From: Phaeoceros laevis | Taxonomy: Eukaryota > Anthocerotophyta > Anthocerotopsida > Notothyladales | Length of the DNA stretch: 21,746 nucleotides | NCBI GenBank assembly: GCA_049999765.1 | Contig: JBNGIQ010008795.1 | Location: 1 to 21,746, forward strand | Direction: 5' to 3' | Shown: positions 9,220 through 18,984 of the stretch, in pieces | Position numbering within the stretch: position 1 is the first letter of the stretch | How the letters are laid out: every line of letters begins with the position of its first letter | Translations under genes and position numbers: made by a program | Notes under the pieces: model-generated | What the model was told of the DNA's origin: nothing | The model's input: the letters and a program-made list of their open reading frames with translations, nothing else | Database searches by the model: none

Positions 9220-10743
9220 GCATGTCTGGCAGTGGTAGGATAGGGGTAAATTAATTCAAACTCATGAGTCATGCTTGATTCAAGCATTCGGAATTTCGGA
9301 GAACGCCGTGCGTTTCTCTTTTAAGGTTTATCTTTTAAATGTCTGGCAACTTGAGGCAAGCGAGCCTCCCTCCCTCCCTCTCCTCCCACGTGGCTATGGC
9401 TGCCAGCCGAGGAAGGGCGGTTCCCTCCTTTGCCATCGCTGCCAACCCAAGGAAGGCACGCCCCTCGCGCGGCCCGCCCTGCCCCTACTTGCGCGGCCCG
9501 CCCTGCCCCGACTTGCGCGGCCGTACCTCTCCTCCAATCTGGCTATGGCTGCCAGCAGTGGGAGGCCCCCCGCGTGCCCCCTTCGTGGCTCGCTCCCTCT
9601 CTTGCGCCGGCCGCGCGGGCCGCGCGGCCACGCCCTGCCCCTCCTTGCGCCTTCCTACATCTCCGAAACCTCCCACCGCTGGCAGCCGTAGTATGAGAAA
9701 CCGGTTTACTACAGTTTAGCGCCAGTTTGCCAGCTTCCAGATTCATGAGGTGATTGTCTCTCGTGCGTGGTCTACAATACAAAATTTTCAATACCATTCA
9801 TCAAGTCTACGCGACTCACCGTTTTCTTATGTCTTCTGAAGGAGGTGCGGGCAAGATGGAACAAGTTCAGGAAATGGTGTTGCTAGTGATCTAAACATGT
9901 GAAAGACCCTTTGTTGGTGTTCACAACTTTAGAATGTACATGTAATTTCAAGATTTAGAATTTAACATCTCGTATTGCTCAAGCCACTTGTGCCTTCAAG
10001 GAGAGGCACGTTGGCAGCTAGATTCATGAACTAAGGTGAACCTCAGCACACGCCGGGCCGGCAGGACACAGTGTTACCTTGGTGTTGTGTCGTCTTCTTG
10101 TCTGGCACCTCATGATCGTATAGAACAGCGTTGCTTCGGCATCTTACCGACAGGTGCATGGCCTGTTATAAAGCTCTTGCAAAGGGGATGGCAACAACAA
10201 AACGGGTAAGTCGAGTTAGGCCAGCATCCAGAAGTTTTGAATTAGGCCAGCAGCTCCTGGGACTCCCTCATCGAAGTGACTAAGCGTGAATGTCCCCCTG
10301 GGAGGCTGACTTGAAGTTGGCTTGAGGGAATAGCCAATAGCCAGAACTTTAGGCTTCCTACCTAGGAAAAAAGCTACATATCTTGTGCATGGTGAGAGCA
10401 CTGGTCACAGATTCCTGGATCAACAGAAGTGTTCTTCGAGAAAGGGAGCAAGAATCCGGCTCCACCATCCCCTGGAATGAGGCCAGCATGTCCTGGGAGA
10501 GCTAGGGCTGAACATTCCTGTAGGCAGGATGTTCGTCACTTCCCTCAAGGATGGCTGGGCTTGCAACTGTATATTGAACTCTACAAGCTGTCAACTCTCG
10601 TGGGTGGACTTGTAAGCCCACCTATGTGAAGTCGACGTCATGAGCACTACCATTTACAACCAAGCGCAAAGCTTGTCAGGAAAACAGGTCCTAGGTATCG
10701 AGCATTTGTTCAAAAACCTTTCAAGAGCACTCTTGAGAACTCA
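9220..10743. other. Gene-free interval between RNase III and the lipase
   Basis: The first part is the 3' flank of the RNase III gene, followed by a GC-rich repetitive block (9360-9690). The rest (9700-10743) has only short frames without recognisable motifs. No poly(A) signal or mobile-element end stands out. Confidence 0.5.
9391..9556. repeat. GC-rich repeat block
   Basis: TGGCTATGGCTGCCAGC occurs at 9391-9407 and again at 9540-9556. Between them a 24-bp unit, GCGCGGCCCGCCCTGCCCC plus five bases, is repeated at 9467-9490 and 9491-9514, with a partial third copy at 9515-9522. The proline/arginine-rich frames through this block look like a by-product of composition. Confidence 0.85.
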
Positions 10744-12618
10744 TCAGTAGCGAGGTAATCTGTTGATGAGTTTTGCTGTGTGGTCCCAGTCCCGTCTTGG
10801 TTGCCAGAGGCGCTGGGTTCCAGGGTCCTTCACAACGCACTTGTTCTTCTCCTGCCACCAGAGCCAGGGCAAGCCCAGATTATCGTCCAAGTAGTAGGAC
10901 CACTTGTTCACCAACGCGTAATCCCGGGTGTTATCCAACATGTAGAGATACGCTTCCAGGCAGTGGAAATTGGCCACATCGTGGTGCTGGAAAAGCTCCG
11001 ACCCCGGCCAGGAAGTGGTATCGATCTCAAGCACCTGCCCCACATGGGAGTAGGTCCAAGGCAGCGCGTCGATCATCGCCTGCAGCAACGGCGCCAACCC
11101 CAGCTTCGTCGCATTCTCGTTGAACAGCAGGCCGGGGGCCTTGGGCACCACGTCCCACCGGTTCACCACACGGAGCTGCCGGAGATTCGGCGTCCGCTCG
11201 AAATCCGTCTTGAACTTGCTGTTGCCGACTCGGGGCGAGGCGAAGGTGAAGGCGGTGACCGGCACGTGCCGGTCGGGGTACTGCCGGTTGATGGTTTGGG
11301 CCAGGTCGTAGGCGGAGAGGGTGGCGAGGGCGCCGCCCAGGCTGTGTCCGGTCACCGTCACGCTCACCTCTTCCTCCCCACGCCCGAAGGCGCGCTGCAA
11401 CCGCGCCATCACCGCCCTTTTCGAGAGGCTTCTCGCGCTCTCCACGCCGGGCTGTCTGTTCCGGCTCCGTCTGGTGTAGAGGTTCCAGAACCCCAGCTCC
11501 ACCTGCGCGCCCTCGGAGACGTGCTTGGACCGCGCGGTCGGGACCGCGGACCGGCGGTACAGCCATCCCAGGGCGGCGTCCACTGGAGCGATCCGCTTGA
11601 GGGTGGAGACCGGCGACTGCATCGGCACCTGCCGGTCGGTGAAGTCCGAGAGCCACTCTTCCGCCGACATGGTGCCCCGCCAGGCCACCACGATGTCCCG
11701 CCGGCCCAGCCGCTTGGAGGCCGCCTCCCCGGACTCCGCCACGAACCCGATCCAGGCCGTGTAGGGCACCAGAAGCGTCTGCGGGATTTGCTCCACGACG
11801 AACTCAGTGGCCCACGCTAGCAGGTTGGGGAGCGGCACCAGGCCCAGGACGAGCTGGGCAGGCAGCAGCATCAGCCCCGTCAGAAGGGGAACGAAGAAGC
11901 TGAGGAAGAGATTCACAGCGCGCTGAGCGAAGACCCATCTTGCAACGGCCGTGGGGATGAGGAGCGGGGCGAAGATGACTCCCAGACACAGCTGTATTAA
12001 GCTCCACAGGGTGGCAGCTCCGTCGCTGGCCGTGGGCTTAAGCTTTTTGGCCGGCCCCTCCAGCAGGACCTCTCCGTCGACGCTCGTAAGCCTCTCGGGC
12101 AAAGGGTGCGTCATGTGGTCCCATGGCCAGCGCCATTTGTAGACAGTCGAGTAGAGGTAGTCGGTGACTTCGTAGCCCGAGTGAGCCAGTCCCACCTCCT
12201 CCAGCATCTCCGCCATGCTGTACTTGCAGGTCCCGGCGCTGCGCTTGCTGGTAATGTAGTTCCAGTCGAAGGCGTCGTAGGTCGCCTCTGCGAACTCTCC
12301 ATACCGAACCAGCGTCTCCTTCAGGTCGTCATCCAACGTGAACGGGTACTCCGGAGGCACCATCCCTTGCCAGGAGTTTAGGCCCTGCACGCAATATTAA
12401 TGGGTAACCGGTCGACTGCTAAAGCAGGCTCCAATTCAAGACAGATCTATCTGCCAAGAGATTAATTGGCCTGAGGTACGTACTTGGAGTTCTTTCCATG
12501 ACTTTCGCACTCTCCTGAAGCTTGTAGGCTTCTGCCGCCCACGGCGCCCTTGCAGGTCCTTCGATTCTGAAACCGGATCCGGGGACATTTTGAATGCTTC
12601 CGCCCCTCGACTGGCCAT
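10744..12618 (-). CDS. Class 3 lipase with inserted hydrophobic segment
   Basis: An alpha/beta-hydrolase predicted to release fatty acids from acylglycerols or galacto/phospholipids. Two exons: 12618-12484 (45 codons from ATG, ending SWKELQ) and 12384-10744, joined across a 99-bp GTACGT..GTGCAG intron in phase 0 to give 591 residues. The junction WKELQ-GLNSWQG followed by RYGEFAEATYDAF is typical of plant DAD1/PLA1-type lipases. WRGT lies near residue 278, the nucleophile elbow GHSLGGA near 390, the catalytic Asp in RWDVVPK near 456 and the catalytic His in YSHVGQ near 489. A roughly 70-residue hydrophobic stretch with PLLIPTAVARW and FFVPLLTGLMLLP sits between the N-terminal region and the catalytic core, suggesting membrane attachment. 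No organelle targeting is obvious. The frame is uninterrupted, unlike its degraded copy at 3510-4230. Substrate cannot be read from the sequence. Confidence 0.9.
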
Positions 12619-12711
12619 GGTAGCTACCGCTGATCGGCTGGACGGATTGGGCTATTCTTTCTGACTTGGTTCAACCGAAACACGGCCTACGTAGCTAGCT
12701 AGCTGAGGGAG

Positions 12712-12765
12712 CACGTGCCGCTGAACAGAATACGAAGCTGCTAAGCAAGCTATATCGATATATAT
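12712..12765 (-). promoter_or_regulatory. Lipase promoter: TATA tract and G-box
   Basis: Read on the minus strand, a TATATA tract at about 12759-12765 lies 140 bp upstream of the lipase ATG, and CACGTG (a G-box, the core bound by plant bHLH and bZIP factors) is at 12712-12717. The stretch around the TATA is also preserved upstream of the pseudogene (near 4160-4230). Confidence 0.5.
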
Positions 12766-13427
12766 CTATTCAGGTGCTGATTAGCAGCATGAACTGCTAG
12801 TCCTGGATCAGCATGCCAGCTGATTAGCTTAAGCTTGAACTGCAGTCGGCATGCCATAAGTCTCCTAATCAGCACGCCAGCCATTGCATGTGCTTGATAC
12901 TGTCTGAGATTTGCGTGTCCGCAGTACCGGTTAAGCTGCAGTTTCTTAATTACTCAAGGACTCCACGTGTCGTACTTTTGAGCACCAGTGTTGTCTTTTA
13001 TTGCAACTGTTCCGCTTTAAAATTTGTATCTAGACATGCTGAGACCAGATATGCTTGCAAGATGTTAAATTGCAGCTGTAGACCTGTGAAGGTTGTACAA
13101 GTGCTGTGTAGCACTTGGTAGCAATAGGATGTCAACTGCTCCCTTTCTTCTATGGGGCTGTTATATTACGGCAAGTGGACGGACCATCATGGCCAGGTGG
13201 AGGTGGAACCTTCCGCCTTCTGGCATCAAAATTTACAGGACCTCAGGATCAGTTGAAAAGGAATTGGGGATCGATATCTCGTCCATATGGATGCTGCTAC
13301 AAGATTTGGAGCACTTGGATGCATGCACCATATTGCAGTTGTTTAATTTCGAAGTGCACAAAGCAGCCTTGTCTCCACCCACTAGTACTAATTTTTAGGA
13401 TATCTATACAAAAGTTACAATAACTAC
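12766..13427. other. Gene-free interval
   Basis: Beyond the lipase promoter I find no gene. Short related segments containing CAGCATGCCAGCTGATTAGC-like sequence recur between 12780 and 12880. Two overlapping plus-strand open frames of about 100 codons near 13093-13423 show no motifs and no convincing start. Confidence 0.45.
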
Positions 13428-13673
13428 CTACAAAGTAAGCCCGTGCTCACGAGCATAGGCCTGTACAAGCTGGCGTGCACTCTGCAAACTGGAGAGGGGC
13501 TCCCACGTTGCTTCATGCAGAGGATAGCCCTTCCAGAGAACTAGAAATTGCAGCTTGCGGCGGTGGGTGCGGTGACGTGGAATGGCCTCCACTTCCCACA
13601 TTGGAGTGTCATGGACGAACACTGGTGGAGGTCGCTGAGGAGGAGTTCCCTGATATGGTTGTGCCTTCGACAA
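13428..13673 (-). mobile_element. Ty3/gypsy chromovirus remnant (integrase chromodomain)
   Basis: The minus-strand frame of 81 residues contains WEVEAIPRHR, LQFLVLWKGYP and ATWEPLSSL, the classic chromodomain that ends the integrase of chromovirus-type Ty3/gypsy retrotransposons, where it helps target insertion to chromatin. It is preceded by a Pro-rich linker and ends with a TAG. The rest of the integrase, the reverse transcriptase, gag and any LTR are missing from the flanks, so this is an isolated 3' relic of the polyprotein. Confidence 0.85.
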
Positions 13674-13713
13674 ACATGAAACATTCTCTACAGAGTTCTA
13701 CCGTTATGCAAGC

Positions 13714-13742
13714 TTCCAATCAATCAATGTGATTGATTGGAA
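13714..13742. repeat. Perfect 13-bp palindrome beside the kelch-like stop
   Basis: TTCCAATCAATCA (13714-13726) is the exact reverse complement of 13730-13742, with a three-base spacer ATG. It lies 12 bp beyond the end of the minus-strand kelch-like frame. Confidence 0.85.
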
Positions 13743-13754
13743 AAGTCACAACTT

Positions 13755-14470
13755 CTAATAGAACCTGGGCTCAAATAGCTTATGATGATCACTATATCTT
13801 TCAGAGAGCATATTGTAGTCCACAAGCTCCCAGGTCTGGGTCTCAGGGTGGTAGAGCACCATGTTGCAGTAGAAGTAGTCGCTGGGCCATGGAGACCTGG
13901 GCCATGCACCCGGAGACCTGTGGCTGGGAAATTGTCCATGCTTTCTCACCCCAATAATCAAACAAATTGCATCCATCTTCACCACAGCAGCCTCTGCAAC
14001 GGCGTACTTCAAGCCCTCTTCCAGATCCTCCTCCACCAACAGACTTATGCCCCCGAGTGTCAGAGGCATGACAGACTGTACATTCCATACCTCACCGTCC
14101 ACCTTGATAATCCTAACACCCAAATCATTGACACGTTCCTGAAAGTCGTCCTCTTCGTCCTCAGGCTCTTCGTCAGAGTCTCCGTCTCTCAGGCCACTGT
14201 GATCTTCCACCCAGTACAGTTGACCATTGACCTCCAGCAACTTAAGTGGCCCCAGGTGTGGCCAGTGCTGTCATCTGGAAAGCTTGTTGTGAACTCTTGC
14301 ACCCCACGAAGTCCGTCTTGGTAGACATAATACGACACAAGCCGTCCATAGCCCGCCACAACCATGTTCTGGGAGACAATGAACTGGGGCCAGTCCTTAA
14401 AGAAAGATGCATTGTGCCCGTCTTCATGTGCCGGCAAGAGTTCATGTGCCGGCCCGCAGGCGGTGCCTGG
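13755..14470 (-). pseudogene. Possible F-box/kelch-like protein, 5'-truncated, frameshifted
   Basis: The C-terminal part (14240-13755) contains LLEVNGQLYWVEDHSGL, an acidic linker, VNDLGVRIIKVDGEVWNV, SVMPLTLGGISLLVEE and ERYSDHHKLFEPRFY. The upstream part, in another frame from about 14470 to 14245, contains FFKDWPQFIVSQNMVVAGYG and DSTGHTWGHL. The two halves meet at a one-base frameshift near 14243. No ATG is in place at the upstream end, and homology appears to fade near 14470, so the N-terminus is missing. The family call (F-box-associated or kelch-like) is tentative; the relation to the plus-strand fragment at 4510-4892 is certain from shared motifs. It faces head-to-head with the lipase-like gene starting at 14691. 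Confidence 0.6.
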
Positions 14471-14690
14471 CCTCCAATTTAAACCCGATGCAGCGCAGCG
14501 AATTCGTATCAAGATTTGAGCTAAGCAGCTACAGACTTGTATAGCTAGCGCACTAGCTCTTCTTCTACGGGAATTCTTCAAGTCGCAGCTAGCGGCGGGC
14601 TCTCTGGGGAGTGAACTCGTTTCCAAAGTTCTATCTTGTAAGCAATTTGAGAGTAGTGCCTCTCGAGAGGTCCTTTGAACAGCATCGATC

Positions 14691-16130
14691 CATGGATGCA
14701 GCACAAGAGACACAACTTGAAGGCAGTGGAAAGCGGGTGGTGCTGGCCCAATTGGTGGGGGCGGTGTATGCCATGGAGCGGCAGCGGGCCAAGACGGGCC
14801 CGAGCTTCTTGGGGCGGGCCTTCCGCTGGTTCATCCGACTCTGGGACGGCAGTGACAACTTTGCGGCCCAAGAATGAAGAGGAAGAAGCCAAGCTGCGGG
14901 CGGTACGCCACCTCGGGTACGTGAACACGACCGAACATGGCCAGCCGAGCGAGACCATCTGGTACGCCGTCTTCGTCAAGGAGGCCCACACCTCTGGGCC
15001 TGGGCCAGCGGTGGTGGTGGCGGTGCGGGGGACTCGGCCAAGCGACCTGAGCGACATCGTTTCGGACATGGAAGTCCTGGTGCAGCGCCTGTACCAAGAC
15101 CATCGCGTGCTCGAGCTCCAGCGCGTGGTGGAGCAGGCGGTGAGCGACTACGGCAGGGCCAACGTGTGCATCGCGGGGCACTCCCTGGGCGCGGCTCTGG
15201 GCTTGCTGGCGGCCATAGACCTGGACCGGCACGCCGATCGCGACGAGCACGAGCAGCCCGTGGAGACGCACTTGTTCAACCCTCCCTTCGCCTCCTTCGA
15301 AGTCGGTGGCAAGGGCCGTGCTGCTCATGCTCGAGACGACGTCGACGCAGGCTGCTACGGAGGAGGACGAGTCGGACCAGCCCCCAATGCCGCGACTGAT
15401 GGAGATCGAGCGGCAGTTCTGGGCGCTGGCAGACTGGCTGCCCCACCTCTACCTCCACCCCGAGGACCTCATTTCCCGGGGCTACATCAACTTCTTGGAC
15501 GAGCAGGAGGGGCGCATCCAGAGCGAGCGCGCAGACACGGCGGGGCTCCGGGCCTGGATTCGTAGTTCGGTGGCTCCGCACACCTTTTTCAGTCTGCTGT
15601 TCACGGCCGCGTTGCCCAAGCACCTCATTCCCTCTGCTGTCGTCGTCCAAGTTGTTGACACCAGCGAGCCTGCGCCTAGTCACCTCGAGGCGCACGCCCT
15701 GAAACAGTGGGTGGACAGTCACCTGCCTGTCTCCGTGCGCCGCATTCAGAGTGTCAACATGCACAAGCTTGGGCAGCAGCAGGAGGGCCACCAGGGCGTC
15801 GGGATATCGATCAAGCACACTCGGGAGCTCAATCTACTAGGACAACAGCAAGACTACTCTTGTCGTGCTCACTCTGAGCTCCAAGGGTTAATCTTCGGCC
15901 CGGGGGAGGAAGAGGATGATCGTTGTGAAGAACAAGTGAAGGTCCTGGACTACAGCTATGAAGAGGATCATCATTGTGAAGAACAAGTGAAGCACTATAG
16001 CTATGGCACTACTAGTTTGGTAGTACTACTAGTAGCTAAAGTACGACTGCGGTCCCCGGATGGGGGTTCCCCGTTGCCGGTCCAAGCCAGTGGCGACGTG
16101 TTCAATTGCCACCCGGAGAACTTTGGCTAA
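14691..16130 (+). pseudogene. At4g10955-type class 3 lipase-like gene with two frame breaks
   Basis: This resembles the plant GDSL-named, lipase class 3 family typified by At4g10955, distinct from the lipase at 10744. The ATG at 14691 starts VVLAQLVGAVYAMERQR. In a second frame come VVVAVRGT (oxyanion strand), CIAGHSLGAALG (nucleophile Ser) and LFNPPFASFE. In the third segment, back in the first frame, come WALADWLPHLYLHPEDLI, IPSAVVVQVV and AHALKQWVDSHLP, matching the family's C-terminus. Frame changes occur near 14860-14880 (after SDNFAAQ) and near 15302 (after FASFE); neither has a usable intron. Each needs only a one-base indel, so it is either a recent pseudogene or a good gene with sequence errors. 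Beyond the family end it has an unusual tail of about 120 residues including a duplicated acidic repeat, ending at 16130. Confidence 0.7.
15909..16004 (+). repeat. Tandem 51/45-bp repeat in the lipase-like tail
   Basis: GAAGAGGATGATCGTTGTGA.. (15909-15959) is repeated at 15960-16004 with a six-base deletion. Both copies stay in frame and encode EEDxxCEEQVK followed by YSY. The deletion is a multiple of three, consistent with coding constraint. Confidence 0.85.
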
Positions 16131-16874
16131 TTCAAACACACTCAGTTCTTCTAGTGAGGAGGAAGAAGGTTCCAAGTGAGGACATCTAATGCACACGTTG
16201 CACAAGATTTGCAACATTTAAATAGAAAGTTTGTTTACTACTAGTCTACTACTACTACTGTGACCTTTGCAAGTGGAGTGAGCTAGTCGTTTTTTTTCGC
16301 TTCCTCGGTCTCGGGTCCTCCTTGGCTTTACCAGGCTCACCAGGATGCGCACTCTGCCCGCTTTCCCCTCCCTTGTCGTTTCCTCTAATTGTCCTTGTCC
16401 TTTTGCGTCTATGCTAGTCTGGATGTGCTAGTCGGTGCACACGGTATGCGCTAGTAAGTCTTTCAATTACTTAATTGTTTCAGGCTAGTGTGCCAGCAAC
16501 TTCCTCATCCACATTGTAAGGCTATAAAGGGGCTTGGCCCAAAGGATAAGGATGGTTCCTCACCCACATTGTAAGGCTGTAAAGGGGCTTGCCCAAAGGA
16601 CAAGATGGTCCATTTCCGCCCAAAGGACAAGATGGTCCATTTCCGCCCAAAGGACAAGATGTCCATTTCCTCACTTCGACAGTATGCTCTAGTCCTTCCT
16701 CCTCTCTTGCATCCTACCTAGCACTAGGAGACCAAACGATCCTACACTTAGTTTGACAAAAGGTTAAATTGTGGTCTGTTCGCAACAAGAGCCCATCGAG
16801 CCAAGGAGAGAGTGTGTTGTATTTTGCTCAAGATGGGGTCTCCGTTGTTGCCTCTGTGAGTGCACAATTGCGCA
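16131..16874. other. Intergenic region upstream of DUF247
   Basis: No gene is visible. It holds a short TAC/ACT microsatellite near 16233-16258 and the minisatellite at 16501-16670. A TATAAAG occurs at 16523-16529 within the minisatellite, about 350 bp before the DUF247 ATG, and may serve as its promoter. Confidence 0.5.
16501..16670. repeat. Two nested minisatellites
   Basis: A unit of about 55 bp beginning TTCCTCAYCCACATTGTAAG is present at 16501-16556 and 16557-16608. Its end grows into a 27-bp unit starting GCCCAAAGGACAAGATGG, found at 16591-16617, 16618-16644 and 16645-16670 (the last lacks one G). The units are directly adjacent with no unique spacers, so this is not a CRISPR-like array. 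Confidence 0.95.
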
Positions 16875-18383
16875 ATGGCAGCTGAGCCCGACGTGGAAGC
16901 CGCCCAATGGATGCATAGGATCCACAACTTTGAAAGGGTATTAGAGGCTCCACCAATACCCCCAAAGTTCCGCAAGGTGCACAAGCTGCGGGTACCACAA
17001 GAGCAGAGAGAGGTGAATCCCGATGCCTACACTCCCAAAATTCTCTTCCTTGGCTTCAAAAACAGGCGCAATCCGGTAGAAGATTTGGGCGTCGATAACT
17101 ACAAGGTGGCAAGGGCAAGGCAGTTTCTGGCGTGGAAAGCAGACAGCGAATCAGAGGAGGAAAAGGCAGGAATGACCTTGGGCTCGGGTGTGCAATCCGA
17201 GGGTCTGGGTGAACAATGGACCCAGTTTGTGCAAGCTTTGAAGATCGATGTACAGCTTGCTCGTTCTACGTACGAGATCAGGACACATATGGCACCAGAA
17301 GTCATTGAGAAGGTGCTTGCTATGGACGCTTTATTCCTTCTTTTGCTCATTTTGAGAGTCCCAAGACATGGCATTCTGCCAGACAAATTCTTCGGGCCTG
17401 AATCTATGACCCAGCCTCACCAGTTCGGGTATGGGTATCCATGGGGAAAGCTGTTTAGCGACATGTTCCTGCTCGAGAATCAGGTCCCTCTTTACATCTT
17501 ATTGCGGGTATGGAGAGCTTTTCCAGGCCACAGTAATTCGGTTGAGCTGCCTTTGAAGGATCTCTTGTACCACCGGTTCGTGTACCTGTTTCCGGAGGTT
17601 ACTTCAGGATCTTCTAAAGCTCCAGTGATGGAAGTCATCAGTAAAATAAGCTACGAGAGGTGTGATAATCTTTTGCATTGCTTGCTGAAACTGATTTGCT
17701 ACAATCCTAGGCCCCGTGGTAAGAAGCACTACGAAGGAGCCCTCTCCATCCCATCTGCCAGCGCAATGAGAAACGTTGGAATCCAATGTGCATGCGAAGG
17801 TAGGACCATCTGCCACTACAGCTATTGAAAGCTCGTTCTTCATATCTGAATTTTGTAAGAATGCTGAGGTTGGATGTGCTTCTCATCAGGCATCACTTTC
17901 TTGCACGAGGTGCATTTTGATCAAGCGCGAGCTTGCCTAATGCTTCCGCGCATAAAGATTCAAAACTGGACCGAGGTATACATGCGCAATTTAGTGGCTC
18001 TGGAGACAACTGTAGATTATCCTGGTATGCTAACCGACTTAGCGACATACTTGACACTTTTGGACGACCTGGTAGACAATGAGGAGGATGTTAAGCTGCT
18101 GGAAACGAATGGTGTTATGAGTCACCTGCTAGGAAGTGCCTTGGAGGTTGCTCAAGTGTGCAACAATGTTGCAATCCACGTAGGAATAGCTCAATCCACA
18201 GATTGGGCACAAATGCTGCGTGTGGTAAATGACAGATGCAAGAGTCGGAACCATCGGTTGCTAGCAGAATTGAAGAACCGGTATTGCTCTAGGCCTTGGT
18301 TTACGATTTCGTTGGTTGCAGCTATTATCCTACTGCTGATGACTGCACTGCAAACCCTGTACTCCGTTCTTTCATATTACTGA
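16875..18383 (+). CDS. DUF247 family membrane protein
   Basis: A plant-specific family (Pfam DUF247) of mostly unknown biochemical role; some grass members act in self-incompatibility. Two exons, 16875-17799 and 17890-18383, join across a 90-bp intron in phase 1 to 472 residues. The ATG at 16875 follows an in-frame GTG at 16860 that I do not use. Family hallmarks: VHKLRVP, NPDAYTPKILFLG near the N-terminus, DMFLLENQVPLYIL in the middle, then ITFLHEVHFD, a motif-rich C-terminal half with LPRIKIQNW and MRNLVALE, and LTDLATYLTLLDDLV. The end is RPWFTISLVAAIILLLMTAL.., a single transmembrane helix, as usual for the family. No frame damage. It is convergent with the lipoxygenase gene. Confidence 0.92.
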
Positions 18384-18984
18384 ATGCTTGGGCATTGTCA
18401 GTTGAGGAAGCCATCCAACTTGTAAATATCTGTAATAAGGGCACACCAGGAGGCAGCCAACACTCAAGCTCTTTTGAAGATTTCTAAGCATGGAAGAGTG
18501 CCTACTGCACGGAAGCGGACTAGAGACATCGGAGGCAACCTATCCACTTGTAATCATTTCCTGCAGCCTGCTCCACAGAGATGCTAGCATCTCCAGCTGG
18601 CAATGGCTTGGAGAGCATTTCCCATCAAAATTCCTTCTAGGCACCACAGCAGAAAACAAGGTTCGAATTCTTTCTACGCATGCTGCGTGCCACACTAATA
18701 CTGCCCCGCCATGCTAGCTTCCAGCTCAAGGTGCTCTTCTGCTGGCTGTGCCTGCGATATGTTGGCAATATATCCACTGCCAGGCAGGGACGAAGGAAGC
18801 TAGCCAGGAGGCAGAAAGAAGGCAAAAACAGGAAGAAAGGATCAAAGAAACTTAGTAAGGAACGAGAAAACAAGCAGAAAAGGAAAAAGCATGTACATAT
18901 AGTATTTGACAAAATTTACATACACGTAGACGTAGTACGTACAAAAGAGAGCCTCTATACAATCCACCTCGATTGAGCAGCGGC
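18384..18984. other. Convergent 3' flanks of DUF247 and lipoxygenase
   Basis: No gene is visible. The stretch near 18800-18895 is purine-rich on the plus strand and produces a Lys-rich frame without family features. No canonical AATAAA was found for either gene, which is common in plants. Confidence 0.5.

Noticed and set aside
9275-9719. Overlapping Pro/Arg-rich frames
   Set aside because: Open in several frames only because the GC-rich repeats lack stop codons.
10780-11820. 346-codon plus-strand open frame opposite the lipase
   Set aside because: It is the antisense of a GC-rich coding exon with intact catalytic motifs; it shows no motif of its own and many His/Arg/Gly residues typical of such shadows.
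16501-16670. Possible CRISPR-like array
   Set aside because: The units are directly adjacent without unique spacers and the context is a plant nuclear genome; it is a minisatellite.
18680-18976. Lys-rich 98-codon open frame after DUF247
   Set aside because: It is explained by a purine-rich stretch in the 3' flank; no family features or conserved start context.
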